Assembly: GCF_019457475.1 (NCBI RefSeq)
Contig: NZ_CP080413.1
Coordinates: 2,604,001-2,668,000, forward strand
Direction: 5' to 3'
Length of the DNA stretch: 64,000 bases
DNA from: Shewanella acanthi
Lineage (GTDB): Bacteria > Pseudomonadota > Gammaproteobacteria > Enterobacterales > Shewanellaceae
Both the position numbers and the translations under genes were made by a program. Each line of letters opens with the position of its first letter. Position 1 is the first letter of the stretch. Positions 20,081-29,715 of the stretch are shown here, one piece after another. Under the pieces are notes generated by a model. That model did not search any database and was not told where the DNA came from. It saw only the letters and a list, made by a program, of their open reading frames with translations.

Positions 20081-22078
20081 CTAGGAAACATTGCCTAAAT
20101 CGGCATTAGAGAGGTGCAAATAATGCAAGTATTTCTCGTACTGGGTCACCACATCGGCTAGTAGCTGCTCTTCCGTGTATCCCATTACATCATATTGCTG
20201 GCCACCCTGTTCCAAATAAACTTCTGCGCGGTAATACCAAGTATTACCCTGCTCTAACTCCTCACCCACAGGATTAACAATTTCAAAACTGTTGATCCTA
20301 ACCCCATAAACAAAAGGCAAATAGGCGTCATTGCTGATCACTAAGCGCACTCTGCGCTCATAATATTCTAACTCAGCGGTGATGCCCTTACTCATAAACT
20401 GTTGGCATATTTTGGACAGTGCCGGTGTTGCCACATTATTCAGGAAATTCTGTGCCTCTTCTTCAGTGGGATGGGAAACCAAAACATCGATACGCTCTTC
20501 CCAACTGATGTTGGTCTTAGCGTACTGCACACTCGTGGTATGGAGTTGCACACTGTTAATTTTTAACCAGTCATCCTTTAGCGCCTGATAAAGTCCTAAG
20601 CACATTAACAGCATCACACATAAAAACGGCATCGCACTTGCTATGGCAGCGGTTTGCAACGCCTGTAACCCCCCCGCAAGTAACAGCACTGAAGCAACAA
20701 CACCCTGGAGCAGCGCCCAAAAAACTCGCTGCCACACAGGGGCATTATTGTCGCCCCCCGAGGTGAGATTATCTATCACCAAAGAACCTGAATCCGATGA
20801 GGTCACAAAGAAGGTCACCACCAAACAAATGCCGATACCTGACAATAAATTAGGAAATGGCATGTGCTCAAAAAACACGAACAACGCTACGGGTACATTG
20901 GTATTGACGGCTTCAGCAAGATAGGTAGCGCCTTGGTTCATAATGGCGTCAATGGCCGAGTTGCCAAATACCGTCATCCATAAAAAGGTTAACGTCGAGG
21001 GCACAAATAACACCCCTACCAGAAACTCTCTTATGGTGCGTCCGCGGCTTACTCTGGCAATAAAGGTCCCCACAAAAGGGGACCATGAAATCCACCAGCC
21101 CCAATAGAGTAACGTCCAGCCACCAAGCCAATCTTCCTTATGCTGATAGGCATAAAGATTAAAGGTTTTATTCACAATATCACTCAGATAACTACCGGTA
21201 TTTTGCACAAAAGCTTGCAATAACATTACTGTGGGGCCAACCAGCAATACGATGACCAACAACAGCAAAGCGAGGATTAGATTGAGTTCACTGAGTCGTT
21301 TGACTCCTTTATCCAACCCTGAAAAGACTGACAGTGTCGCTAAAAGCGTGATGCCAATAATCAGCGATACCTGCACTACGGTGTTATTGGGTAGTTGCTG
21401 AAATAAGTAACTTAAGCCCGAGTTGACCTGTAGCACCCCAAACCCTAATGACGTCGCCACCCCAAACATGGTTCCCATGACCGCAAAGGTATCGACACAG
21501 TGACCTATGGGGCCGTGAATACGTTCACCAATTAATGGATAAAGCGCACTGCGAGGAAGCAAAGGCAACTTATGCCGATAAGCAAAATAGGCAAGGCTTA
21601 AAGCCACCACAGCATAAATAGCCCAAGCATGGATCCCCCAGTGGAAAAAGGTGATTTTCAGCGCCTCCTTGGCAGCAGCAAGTGTTTCAGGCGTCGCATC
21701 CGGGGGGGCCAAATAATGCATTACAGGCTCTGCCACACCGAAAAACATAAGCCCAATACCCATGCCGGCGGAAAATAACATGGCAATCCAGCTCTTATAG
21801 GAATAATCAGGTACTGCATGGTCAGGCCCTAACTTAATGTCCCCAAATCGACTGACCATCACGAAGATGATGAAAACCAGAAAAATAGCGACTCCGAGTA
21901 TATACAGCCAGCCGGCTTTAGCTTCTAGCCATGATTGCATGGATTTAAAGAACAAATTAGCTTCGGTTGGCCAAATGGCACAAATCATCACCATGAGGGC
22001 AATAAAGAACACCGAGGAATAAAAAACGGGTGGGTTTATACTGGACTTGATCAAGATATCACTCCCTACTTCAGGCAA
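20081..22078 (-). CDS. betT: BCCT family transporter, BetT-like (choline/betaine uptake)
   Basis: The 665-residue protein has the 12-helix BCCT core followed by a long cytoplasmic C-terminal region (about residues 505-665). Visible motifs are SAGMGIGLMFFGVAEP near 105, FHWGIHAWAIYA near 150, and the tryptophan-rich LLYWGWWISWSPFVGTFIARVSRGRT near 325-350, which marks betaine/choline/carnitine transporters. The long soluble tail resembles E. coli BetT, in which the tail senses osmotic stress. No choline oxidation genes adjoin, so betaine, choline or another quaternary amine is possible. Transport is ion-driven across the inner membrane. Confidence 0.88.
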   Translation of the reverse strand: MPEVGSDILIKSSINPPVFYSSVFFIALMVMICAIWPTEANLFFKSMQSWLEAKAGWLYILGVAIFLVFIIFVMVSRFGDIKLGPDHAVPDYSYKSWIAMLFSAGMGIGLMFFGVAEPVMHYLAPPDATPETLAAAKEALKITFFHWGIHAWAIYAVVALSLAYFAYRHKLPLLPRSALYPLIGERIHGPIGHCVDTFAVMGTMFGVATSLGFGVLQVNSGLSYLFQQLPNNTVVQVSLIIGITLLATLSVFSGLDKGVKRLSELNLILALLLLVIVLLVGPTVMLLQAFVQNTGSYLSDIVNKTFNLYAYQHKEDWLGGWTLLYWGWWISWSPFVGTFIARVSRGRTIREFLVGVLFVPSTLTFLWMTVFGNSAIDAIMNQGATYLAEAVNTNVPVALFVFFEHMPFPNLLSGIGICLVVTFFVTSSDSGSLVIDNLTSGGDNNAPVWQRVFWALLQGVVASVLLLAGGLQALQTAAIASAMPFLCVMLLMCLGLYQALKDDWLKINSVQLHTTSVQYAKTNISWEERIDVLVSHPTEEEAQNFLNNVATPALSKICQQFMSKGITAELEYYERRVRLVISNDAYLPFVYGVRINSFEIVNPVGEELEQGNTWYYRAEVYLEQGGQQYDVMGYTEEQLLADVVTQYEKYLHYLHLSNADLGNVS

Positions 22079-22250
22079 GTTCCCTTTTAAATTTCAGACA
22101 TTTTGTCCTGCTCATCCAATAATAGATGACTCTTTTCAGCCCTGTCGTTTGAAGGCATCAATTCGAAAAATATTCCTTAAGATGGCGGGCAATGCCTAAA
22201 TGCTTGGCTCTATTTTCACTATGCCAAGGAAAGATAAAACCGCTAACAGC

Positions 22251-22279
22251 AAAAAAAATGGCGAACAACAGGTTCGCCA
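22251..22279 (-). terminator. Rho-independent terminator after the DUF502 gene
   Basis: Read leftwards, TGGCGAAC / GTTCGCCA is followed by eight T residues. It lies about 80 bases past the DUF502 stop. Confidence 0.8.
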
Positions 22280-22358
22280 AATCATTTTACTAATAAATAT
22301 CCTAACACTAATCCAAAGTGTTGATCGAGCCATTAATATCAGAATGTTATCTCAAGCA

Positions 22359-22955
22359 CTAAAGCCTTTTACTTGCTTTGGTGGGCGTTTGCGAAATCCC
22401 TGCGGTTAAATTAAAACGCATCGCCTCCTCGAAGGACCAATCGACCATAATCAAGTCGTCTCTTTTGACCAAACTGGTCACCCCCGCCATTTGATAGCTC
22501 AATTGGAATAATACAGGAACCCAATCCCCCTCGGGCAGTGCGTCCAGTAATGGTTTTGGTGGTGAATCTGTCATGATAAAGCCGACAACATATCCGCCAT
22601 TAGCCTGTCTCACCAATACGGTTTGTTGGGTGTTTGATTTTCCATCGCGATTCATCAGATTAGCAATATCGCGGATACTGCCATAAACAGACTTGAACAG
22701 TGGGAAACGCATTAATTGGCGTTCAAGCCAGCCATATAGCCACACGATAGGACTGACTGAAAACAGTAAACCAACCGCAAACACAATAGCGACGACGAGG
22801 AGAAAGCCGGCCCCTACAAAATGCTGATTTATCCCCAGCAGTTCTAAGATAAAAATCCCTAATCCATCCAAGGATACAAATAGGGACCAAAACAACCACA
22901 GGCTTAGGGCCATCGGCAGTAGATTCATCAAGCCACGGGCTAAGGTTTTCTTCAT
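22359..22955 (-). CDS. DUF502 family membrane protein
   Basis: The 198-residue protein has two N-terminal transmembrane helices (about residues 10-35 and 48-72) and a soluble C-terminal half with PLFKSVYGSIRDIANLM and a stretch running from VLVRQANGGYVVGFIM, as is usual for DUF502. The family occurs widely in Proteobacteria and plants but no biochemical role is firmly known to me. It is a single gene with its own terminator. It is divergent from the VOC gene, with about 160 bases between them for both promoters. Confidence 0.87.
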   Translation of the reverse strand: MKKTLARGLMNLLPMALSLWLFWSLFVSLDGLGIFILELLGINQHFVGAGFLLVVAIVFAVGLLFSVSPIVWLYGWLERQLMRFPLFKSVYGSIRDIANLMNRDGKSNTQQTVLVRQANGGYVVGFIMTDSPPKPLLDALPEGDWVPVLFQLSYQMAGVTSLVKRDDLIMVDWSFEEAMRFNLTAGISQTPTKASKRL

Positions 22956-23114
22956 TTCTGTCTCATAAAATCAATAAGATACAATTAGGCATAAAATATT
23001 TACGCTAAAACAGCGCGTTAAATGCTATCACAGCATCACTTTTGTACCAGCAATTGATGTATGGTAAAGCCCGCAAGACCGATAACAATAAACAAAAGCA
23101 TCGAGGGAATAAGA

Positions 23115-23510
23115 ATGCGCGTGACCCGCTTAGATCATCTGGTACTGACGGTAAAAGACATAGAAACCAGTGTACAGTTCTATCAGTCCGTACTCGGGAT
23201 GAAAAAATCCGTGTTTGCCAATGACCGTATCGCCTTAAATTTTGGCGATCAAAAAATCAACCTGCATCAAGCGGGTGCCGAGTTTGAACCTAAGGCAGAA
23301 CGCGCTACCCCAGGCAGTGCCGATCTGTGTTTTGTGGTCAGCCACAGTATCACTGAAGTACTTAAGCATCTGCAAGCGCTGAATATCGCCATTGTCGAAG
23401 GGCCAGTGCAGCGCACCGGTGCGACGGGTCGCATCAACTCAGTGTATATTCGCGATCCTGATTTAAACCTGTTAGAACTTTCAGAATATCTGCCCGCCTG
23501 CTCTCAATAA
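23115..23510 (+). CDS. VOC (glyoxalase/bleomycin resistance) superfamily protein
   Basis: The 131-residue protein holds one complete VOC domain of two beta-alpha-beta-beta-beta units. It begins VTRLDHLVLTVKDIETSVQFYQSVLGM and ends RDPDLNLLELSEY. His and Glu at the usual metal positions are present (LDHLVL near residue 7; NLLELSE near 125). Such proteins bind a divalent metal and catalyse isomerisation, ring cleavage or sequester drugs; the substrate cannot be predicted. The start at 23115 has GAGGGA at good spacing, while an ATG 18 codons upstream lies outside the domain and has no ribosome site. Confidence 0.87.
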   Translation: MRVTRLDHLVLTVKDIETSVQFYQSVLGMKKSVFANDRIALNFGDQKINLHQAGAEFEPKAERATPGSADLCFVVSHSITEVLKHLQALNIAIVEGPVQRTGATGRINSVYIRDPDLNLLELSEYLPACSQ

Positions 23511-23877
23511 TGTAAATCAGCCTTGCCCTGTATTGATTAGCGCAAGGCTTCATCAAAACTGAATAACCTTCCCCCAAATTTTTCGCAATTTTTTAAATTT
23601 TATGGCCTAAGCTTTTCATACTTAGTCTAAAAAAGTCTGAGTTTGCGCAGCCTAAGTTTTAATTGATGCCTAACGAAAGCAATTCCATGCCGTGACAATA
23701 AGGCATGTAATGTCGGCCATTAAGCACTGCTGTGGCCAAAAATCGCTGAGCTAAACCTATGTATGGTTGACGAAAAGTCCTCAATTACGACCTATGCTTA
23801 ATCGTTCTCAAGCACCAGTTCTGGTTTGGTTTCGGGTTTAAGTAATATTGAGATTCCCATTAAGTTGAGGTGTTACC
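23511..23877. other. Intergenic region between the VOC gene and a small exported protein gene
   Basis: These 367 bases contain a weak hairpin (AGCCTTG / CAAGGCT with a 17-base loop at 23519-23549, no strong T-run) and otherwise AT-rich sequence. I see no further gene. Confidence 0.4.
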
Positions 23878-24264
23878 TTGAAGGCACTTATATTGTTGGC
23901 GGGTTTGTTATTCATGGGCCATGGTCACTGCGAATCAGTCCCAATTGAGAAACTTATCGGCACCTGGGGCAGCTCCGATGATGGCGGTAAAACCTTTTGG
24001 GGATTCGACCAATATTTTGCAAACGGTACCATCAAATCCTGGGGCACCCTCCCTGAAAGCGATAAATCATTTCGGGTGGAAGCGCAATATCGGATCAAGG
24101 TGAAATTTGGCACCTTTGCCTGTCTCACCGTCACCCAGTCCCAGCCCTATATGGAGTTTGTGGGTGAAAGCTGGTGCGATGAAATTCTTGAGGTAACCGA
24201 TTCAATTTTTAAATATCGTACCGATGACGGTGTGATAACCACCCTGTATCGGCAAGTTCAATAG
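23878..24264 (+). CDS. Small exported protein of unknown function
   Basis: The 128-residue product starts at TTG, supported by GAGGTG about five bases upstream and a clear signal peptide directly after it (MKALILLAGLLFMGHGHCES, cleavage near residue 19). The mature part is rich in beta strands and aromatic residues (GTWGSSDDGGKTFWGFDQYF) and has a possible disulfide pair (FACLTV, SWCDE). The GTW opening with alternating strands recalls small lipocalin-like or calycin folds, but this is only a resemblance. It lies 101 bases before a diguanylate cyclase on the same strand and may share its transcript. Confidence 0.75.
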   Translation: MKALILLAGLLFMGHGHCESVPIEKLIGTWGSSDDGGKTFWGFDQYFANGTIKSWGTLPESDKSFRVEAQYRIKVKFGTFACLTVTQSQPYMEFVGESWCDEILEVTDSIFKYRTDDGVITTLYRQVQ

Positions 24265-24365
24265 ATAGCACAACCAACACAAAAACTATATAAACATATG
24301 ATTAAAAAGGTTAGTTCGTTTGGCTTCGACTGTGCTCAATCCCCTTTATATGGGGCAGATTAGCT

Positions 24366-26237
24366 ATGATTCGCCTTAGCGCTAATGACCTATGGTTATA
24401 TTACCGCCGAATAATGATTCTAGGCGCTAGCATCTTTTTAGGTGTGGTTTGGTTAACCCTCTGGACTGGATGGCATCGTCAAGAGGCTGTTGAAATTGAA
24501 CGCGCCAAACAACAAGTGTTTGAAACCGCTTTACACTTAGAGGCGGTGATCAAAACCGCCCGCGATCAGGTCACCCAACTGACTCAATGGTCGAATGAAT
24601 TTATCAATCATACCCCTTATGTTGGCTCAGAGCCCCTGCAACAGACCTTGGCTAAGGCAATAGCTCAATCGATTGATGGCGCTTTTACCCTGGATACTCT
24701 TGATAATCGTCCGGCAAAGGATCGTCTCGGGCAGATAATTGCGCTGACAAGCGCCAATGACCCCATTCCACCCTATGAGGTGTCCCCTGCCAATCTCGCC
24801 GCTTCACTTCTTGATAGAATGAGCAACGGTCAAATGACCTCAGACTTTTTACGCTGGACTTACTTTTTTTCGGCAAACGAAGACTTGTTAGCACTCACGC
24901 CTTGGGTCTCGAGTCAAGACGCCCTAGGTACCGCGCCGTCCATTGAATTATATCTTCAAAGCTCTTGGAAGGATTATGAAGTCACACGCCTAGGGTTACC
25001 GAGTAATAATCCCGAGCGTAAACCGTACTGGACAGCCGCTTATATTGACCAAGCGGGTGCGGGACTCATGGTATCCCACGCTCAACCCGTTTACTGGGAA
25101 GAAAAGTTTATTGGCATTGTCGCCACCGATGTATTGCTAAATTTCCTCAACGAACTTTTAAAAACCTTTCCAGATCCCGAAGGCACATTATTGATTAATA
25201 ATGAGCACAATCAAATTCTCGCCAACAGGGAAGACACGGAACCTAAAAACACAACCATTGCCAACCTCAGCAGCATATTGCCAGTAGACCTATCCACCAC
25301 AAATTCATTAGACAAAATGAATGGCCTGTATGTGGATGAAAACTTGCTACTGGCCTCCTCACTGGAAAATCCTCGATGGACAATCGTTTTTCTATTGCCT
25401 AAGAGTTTAATTCGACAACGGATTTTGAAATCCTATTCATCCCAATTGCAATTGTCCCTCGCATTAATTATCGCGGTTGTGGTCATCAACCTGATACTCT
25501 GGCACATGTATGTTGCTCCCTCCCTCAGGGTGGCTCGATTTGTCGCAAGCTACGTAACTCAAACCACTAGCAGCCCCCCAAAAGTCCCTCAAGCTTGGAT
25601 CCCCTGGGTCAATGAGTTAGTGCAAGCCTTCAGTGAACGCCGACGTTTGTTCCAAGAACTTGAACGGAATAATGCCGCCCTAGAACGAAAAGTTGCGGCT
25701 CGAACCCATGAACTACAGAAGGCCAATGAACAGCTTGCGCGACAGGCAAATACCGACGCATTAACCGGTGTGTATAACCGTCGTTTCCTGCTAGAACTGT
25801 TGGAAAATGAAACCGAGCGCGTTCGCCGTGGAGAATCGCCTCTGGCCGTTTTAATGCTCGATTTAGATTACTTTAAAAGGGTCAACGACAAGCATGGTCA
25901 TGATGCGGGCGATGCTGTTCTTTGTGAATTTACTGAACGGGCATTATCCTGCATACGTAAGATAGACAGACTTTGTCGCTACGGAGGAGAAGAATTTGCC
26001 GTGGTATTACCCAGCTGCATTGCAAGAGATGCCTTAGAAATCGCCGAGCGACTCAGGCATAAGGTCGCTGCAACGCCCATTGAACACGCCGGCATTAACG
26101 TTTCAATTACCGTCAGTATCGGTGTCGCGCAATTTCATATTGGCGATAATGCCGAAAGCTTGCTTAAACGCGCTGATGACATGCTGTACCTTGCCAAAGT
26201 GCAAGGGCGTAACCAAGTGGTATATTTACCCGACTAG
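24366..26237 (+). CDS. Membrane-bound diguanylate cyclase with periplasmic sensor domain
   Basis: The 623-residue protein has a transmembrane helix near residues 15-33, a large periplasmic sensor region (about 35-355, probably Cache/PDC-like), a second helix near 360-385, a coiled linker (about 425-460) and a C-terminal GGDEF domain. The active site reads RYGGEEF (residues 538-544), the GGEEF variant of functional cyclases. RKID just upstream is the product-binding inhibitory RxxD site. It should make c-di-GMP from two GTP in response to an external cue and be feedback inhibited. The ligand is unknown. A bidirectional terminator separates it from phoU. Confidence 0.92.
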   Translation: MIRLSANDLWLYYRRIMILGASIFLGVVWLTLWTGWHRQEAVEIERAKQQVFETALHLEAVIKTARDQVTQLTQWSNEFINHTPYVGSEPLQQTLAKAIAQSIDGAFTLDTLDNRPAKDRLGQIIALTSANDPIPPYEVSPANLAASLLDRMSNGQMTSDFLRWTYFFSANEDLLALTPWVSSQDALGTAPSIELYLQSSWKDYEVTRLGLPSNNPERKPYWTAAYIDQAGAGLMVSHAQPVYWEEKFIGIVATDVLLNFLNELLKTFPDPEGTLLINNEHNQILANREDTEPKNTTIANLSSILPVDLSTTNSLDKMNGLYVDENLLLASSLENPRWTIVFLLPKSLIRQRILKSYSSQLQLSLALIIAVVVINLILWHMYVAPSLRVARFVASYVTQTTSSPPKVPQAWIPWVNELVQAFSERRRLFQELERNNAALERKVAARTHELQKANEQLARQANTDALTGVYNRRFLLELLENETERVRRGESPLAVLMLDLDYFKRVNDKHGHDAGDAVLCEFTERALSCIRKIDRLCRYGGEEFAVVLPSCIARDALEIAERLRHKVAATPIEHAGINVSITVSIGVAQFHIGDNAESLLKRADDMLYLAKVQGRNQVVYLPD

Positions 26238-26255
26238 GGTAGGATGTTCATCAAT

Positions 26256-26285
26256 AAAAAGCGCTGCCAAATTGCAGCGCGTTTT
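26256..26285. terminator. Bidirectional terminator between the diguanylate cyclase and phoU
   Basis: GCGCTGC-CAAATT-GCAGCGC is flanked by AAAAA on the left and GTTTT on the right. It can end both the plus-strand cyclase and the minus-strand pst-phoU transcript. Confidence 0.85.
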
Positions 26286-26304
26286 GCCTCTCAGACTGCT
26301 TCGC

Positions 26305-27015
26305 TTACTCGCGCATATCCTTTTCCATGTCCTCATAGGACGTATGGCGTACATCTTTACCCTTCACATAGTAAATAATGTATTCACAGATGTTTTTACA
26401 ACGATCGCCCACACGCTCCACCGCGCGCGCCGCCCATAATACGTCTAATACGTCAGGGATTGAGCGTGGATCTTCCATCATGTAGGTCATTAACTGACGG
26501 ATAATACCTTCGTACTCACGGTCAAGCTTTGCGTCTTCCTTATGCAGCTCTAATGCAGAATCGGCATCCATTCGCGCTAAAGCATCTAAGGTTGAATGCA
26601 ACATACGAATCGCGTGACGACCCATGCTTTCAATACTTACCAGAAGTGGTTGCTGATTGTTCGAGCGCTTATCTAATGCCGCCTTAGCGATACGCACGCA
26701 GGCATCACCGATACGCTCAAGATCGGCAATCGATTTAGAAATCGCGATGATAAGACGCAGGTCACTGGCCGCAGGTTGACGCTTAGCAATAATGCGGGTG
26801 CATTCTTCATCGATAGACACTTCCATGCCATTGACCTTGTGATCGCCAGATATCACCTTTTGCGCCAGTTCGGCATCTAAGGTACTTAAGGCATCGATGG
26901 CTTGCTCTAATTGGCGCTCAACTAAACCGCCCATGGCGAGCACACGATTTCGAATGTCCTCTAACTCGGCATTAAACTGCCCTGAGATATGTTTGTTTAA
27001 ATTCATGTTTTCCAT
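26305..27015 (-). CDS. phoU: PhoU, phosphate signalling regulator
   Basis: The 236-residue protein is all helical with the two PhoU repeats ([20 protein letters not shown] at the start, and DARLE-type segments such as [21 protein letters not shown]), plus acidic/histidine metal-binding patches. PhoU restrains the Pst transporter and PhoR signalling when phosphate is plentiful. It is the last gene of pstC-pstA-pstB-phoU, 130 bases after pstB. Only one Pho half-site (CTGTCAT, 27101-27107 on the minus strand) lies in that gap, so an independent Pho promoter is not supported. Confidence 0.95.
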   Translation of the reverse strand: MENMNLNKHISGQFNAELEDIRNRVLAMGGLVERQLEQAIDALSTLDAELAQKVISGDHKVNGMEVSIDEECTRIIAKRQPAASDLRLIIAISKSIADLERIGDACVRIAKAALDKRSNNQQPLLVSIESMGRHAIRMLHSTLDALARMDADSALELHKEDAKLDREYEGIIRQLMTYMMEDPRSIPDVLDVLWAARAVERVGDRCKNICEYIIYYVKGKDVRHTSYEDMEKDMRE

Positions 27016-27145
27016 TTGGCCAACCTTTTACTCAACTGTACCAACGCCGCTGCCGACATTTCAATGATTTAATCGCATTTACTGGAGCGCAGCCTATTCC
27101 ATGACAGGTCGCATCACTCAGCGCATACTGACTTAGCGGTCACGA

Positions 27146-27964
27146 TTAGCCGTAACGGCCAGTAATATAATCTTCGGTCTTACGCTTTTTAGGCGTAGTG
27201 AAAATCGTATTAGTGTCGGCGTATTCGACCAGTTCACCCATGTACATAAAGGCGGTTTGATCCGACACACGGGCGGCTTGTTGCATGTTGTGGGTCACGA
27301 TAACAACCGTGTATTTGGTTTTAAGCTCAGTGATGAGCTCCTCAATCGTTAAGGTCGAAATCGGGTCGAGCGCCGAAGTAGGCTCATCGAGCAGCAGTAC
27401 TTCTGGTTCAATCGCAATCGCACGGGCAATCACAAGACGTTGCTGCTGACCGCCCGATAAACCAAAAGCATTGTCATGCAGACGGTCTTTCACTTCGTCC
27501 CAAATCGCTGCGCCGCGAAGTGAGCGCTCGGCCGCTTCATCGAGTTCACGGCGATTATTCACCCCCTGCAGACGCAGGCCATACACCACGTTTTCATAAA
27601 TCGATTTAGGGAAAGGGTTTGGACGCTGGAACACCATACCGACGTTACGGCGCAGCGCGGCCACGTCGATGTTTTTGTCGTAAATATTCTGACCGTGCAG
27701 CAAAATTTCGCCGTCAATTTTGCAGTTATCCACTAAGTCATTCATGCGGTTGATGCAGCGCAGCAGTGTCGATTTACCACAACCACTCGGGCCGATAAAC
27801 GCGGTGACTTGTTTCTTAGGGATTTTCATCGACACATTGAACAGCGCTTGCTTATCACCGTAGCGTAAATCCAGATTGCGGATCTCAAGCGCGGTATCGG
27901 TCTGGCTCAGGTTAGCTAAATCAAAGTGGTTTGTTTTCATTGACGTTGGATCTATAGAAATCAT
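27146..27964 (-). CDS. pstB: PstB, phosphate ABC transporter ATPase
   Basis: The 272-residue ATPase powers high-affinity phosphate import. Walker A is GPSGCGKST (58-66), the signature is LSGGQQQR (169-176), Walker B with the catalytic glutamate is LLLDEP (190-195), and the switch histidine is in [10 protein letters not shown]. The Pst-specific [19 protein letters not shown] lies near 111-129. Length fits PstB plus a short N-terminal extension. AGGA before the ATG supports the start. It follows pstA by 33 bases. Confidence 0.97.
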   Translation of the reverse strand: MISIDPTSMKTNHFDLANLSQTDTALEIRNLDLRYGDKQALFNVSMKIPKKQVTAFIGPSGCGKSTLLRCINRMNDLVDNCKIDGEILLHGQNIYDKNIDVAALRRNVGMVFQRPNPFPKSIYENVVYGLRLQGVNNRRELDEAAERSLRGAAIWDEVKDRLHDNAFGLSGGQQQRLVIARAIAIEPEVLLLDEPTSALDPISTLTIEELITELKTKYTVVIVTHNMQQAARVSDQTAFMYMGELVEYADTNTIFTTPKKRKTEDYITGRYG

Positions 27965-27997
27965 ATTCGGTCCTAATACTTTCAGGATAATCGCTGA

Positions 27998-29656
27998 TTA
28001 ATGCTCTAGCGAACGATATTTTTCGCGCAGGTGGTTACGCACGCTGATCGCGGTTAAGTTCAGTGCCACAATCACAGTCACCAATAAGAAAGAGGTGGCG
28101 TATACCAGAGGACGCGCCGCTTCCACGTTAGGACTCTGGAAACCCACGTCGTAAATATGGAAACCTAAGTGCATGAATTTGCGTTCTAAATGCACGAACG
28201 GGAAATTAAGGTCTACGGGCAGTGTTGGCGCGAGTTTTACTACACCCACCAGCATCAGTGGCGCCACTTCACCCGCGGCGCGGGCAACGGCTAAAATCAG
28301 CCCCGTCATAATCGCAGGGCTTGCCATCGGGATTACGATTCGCCACAGGGTTTCGGCTTTAGTCGCGCCGAGCGCCAAACTGCCCTGACGCACCGCACTC
28401 GGAATCCGGCTTAAGCCTTCTTCGGTCGACACTATCACTACAGGTAAAGTTAGAATCGCCAGCGTCAATGCCGACCAAATCACCCCTGGCGATCCGAAGG
28501 TCGGTGATGGCAGTGCTTCGGCATAGAACAGTTGGTCGAGTGAACCGCCGAGCATATACACGAAGAAGCCTAAGCCAAATACGCCGTAAACAATCGATGG
28601 CACACCCGCTAAGTTGATGACCGCAATACGGATCATCTTAGTAATTGGGCCCTTTTTGGCGTATTCGTGTAGGTAAATCGCCGCAATCACCCCAAATGGC
28701 GTCACGATAATCGCCATTAACAGCACCATAAACACTGTCCCGAAAATCGCGGGGAATACGCCGCCCTCAGTATTGGCTTCTCGAGGGTCGTCACTTAAAA
28801 AGTGGCCAAGCCCGCTGAACCATTTACCCAGTTTGCCGAAAAGGCCTAAGTGATTGACGTAGGTAACATCGAGCACTGTATCTAACTTGAGTTCGACTTC
28901 CTCACCGCGCATATCGCGCACTATTACTGAGTCGCGGGCAGCCTCATCCCTCAACGCAAAAAGCTGTTTCTCGAGTACTTTATAATCCTGCTGCAGCTTA
29001 TCCTTCTCGGCAGCCAATTCTGACTTGCGGCTATCGGTCAGCTCGCCATCAAGTTCATAACGACGCTCCTTTAAGCGCAGTTTTTCAATTGCATAGTTGA
29101 TTGAACCAATATCTTGTTTTTGTAACGACAGCGCTTCTTCAGACAACCCGACGGCACGCTCGATGTGATCCATTAACGACGACTCAATCGCATCGTTTGT
29201 TAGCTCAAGGCGCTTACCGTTTTCAATAACAGCCACAGGATAACCGTAGAAGTTACCGTTCTTCGCACGCTCTAACATGGCGACATCCGTTGGCTCACTG
29301 CGGCTGATGATGTCAGTCGCTAAAATCCAGCGGAAATCTAAACCGACAAATTCACGGTTACCGGTTTTAACCAGATAACGGGTCACAAACTCGCCAGGTT
29401 GTTGTTTAAATACATGACCCGCCGCCACTAAACGCTCAGTTGGCACTTCTTCCCTATCGTAGATTTCACCGATAAGGATTGAACGTGCTCCTGTGTTATC
29501 TTCAAGCTCCCACTGATAAATCGTCGCAGGCCAAAAGAAGCTTAGGCCACGCCATGCGATCAGCAGTAATAAGCCTAAAACCGCAATCAAACTGATGCTC
29601 ACCGCGCCGCCTGTCATCCAAATCCACGGCGAGCCTGATTTTACCCACTTACCCAT
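27998..29656 (-). CDS. pstA: PstA-type phosphate permease with large periplasmic insert
   Basis: The 552-residue protein is nearly twice the length of E. coli PstA (296). After a first transmembrane helix (about residues 12-35) comes a periplasmic segment of about 250 residues that includes a strongly charged coiled coil (about 165-240, with KLRLKERRYELDGEL). The ordinary PstA permease core follows (about 300-545), with the EAA-type loop LALGATKAETLWRIVIPMASP that contacts PstB. Together with PstC it forms the membrane channel. Such long forms are known in Vibrio and Shewanella; the role of the insert is not established. AGAGG before the ATG supports the start. Confidence 0.93.
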   Translation of the reverse strand: MGKWVKSGSPWIWMTGGAVSISLIAVLGLLLLIAWRGLSFFWPATIYQWELEDNTGARSILIGEIYDREEVPTERLVAAGHVFKQQPGEFVTRYLVKTGNREFVGLDFRWILATDIISRSEPTDVAMLERAKNGNFYGYPVAVIENGKRLELTNDAIESSLMDHIERAVGLSEEALSLQKQDIGSINYAIEKLRLKERRYELDGELTDSRKSELAAEKDKLQQDYKVLEKQLFALRDEAARDSVIVRDMRGEEVELKLDTVLDVTYVNHLGLFGKLGKWFSGLGHFLSDDPREANTEGGVFPAIFGTVFMVLLMAIIVTPFGVIAAIYLHEYAKKGPITKMIRIAVINLAGVPSIVYGVFGLGFFVYMLGGSLDQLFYAEALPSPTFGSPGVIWSALTLAILTLPVVIVSTEEGLSRIPSAVRQGSLALGATKAETLWRIVIPMASPAIMTGLILAVARAAGEVAPLMLVGVVKLAPTLPVDLNFPFVHLERKFMHLGFHIYDVGFQSPNVEAARPLVYATSFLLVTVIVALNLTAISVRNHLREKYRSLEH

Positions 29657-29715
29657 TGCACAAGCCTCTTAAGGTCACTGGCGAAAACATTTTTAGTATC
29701 ATTATTTTATCTTCC

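Noticed and set aside
10988..23642. Identical 16-base TCTAAAAAAGTCTGAG near 10990 and 23626
   Set aside because: A shared A-rich word of this length is expected by chance about once in a window of this size; flanks differ and both sites are plain intergenic sequence.
27101..27107. CTGTCAT on the minus strand before phoU, as a possible second Pho box
   Set aside because: The second heptamer (TAGGCTG after four bases) does not match, leaving only a half-site.
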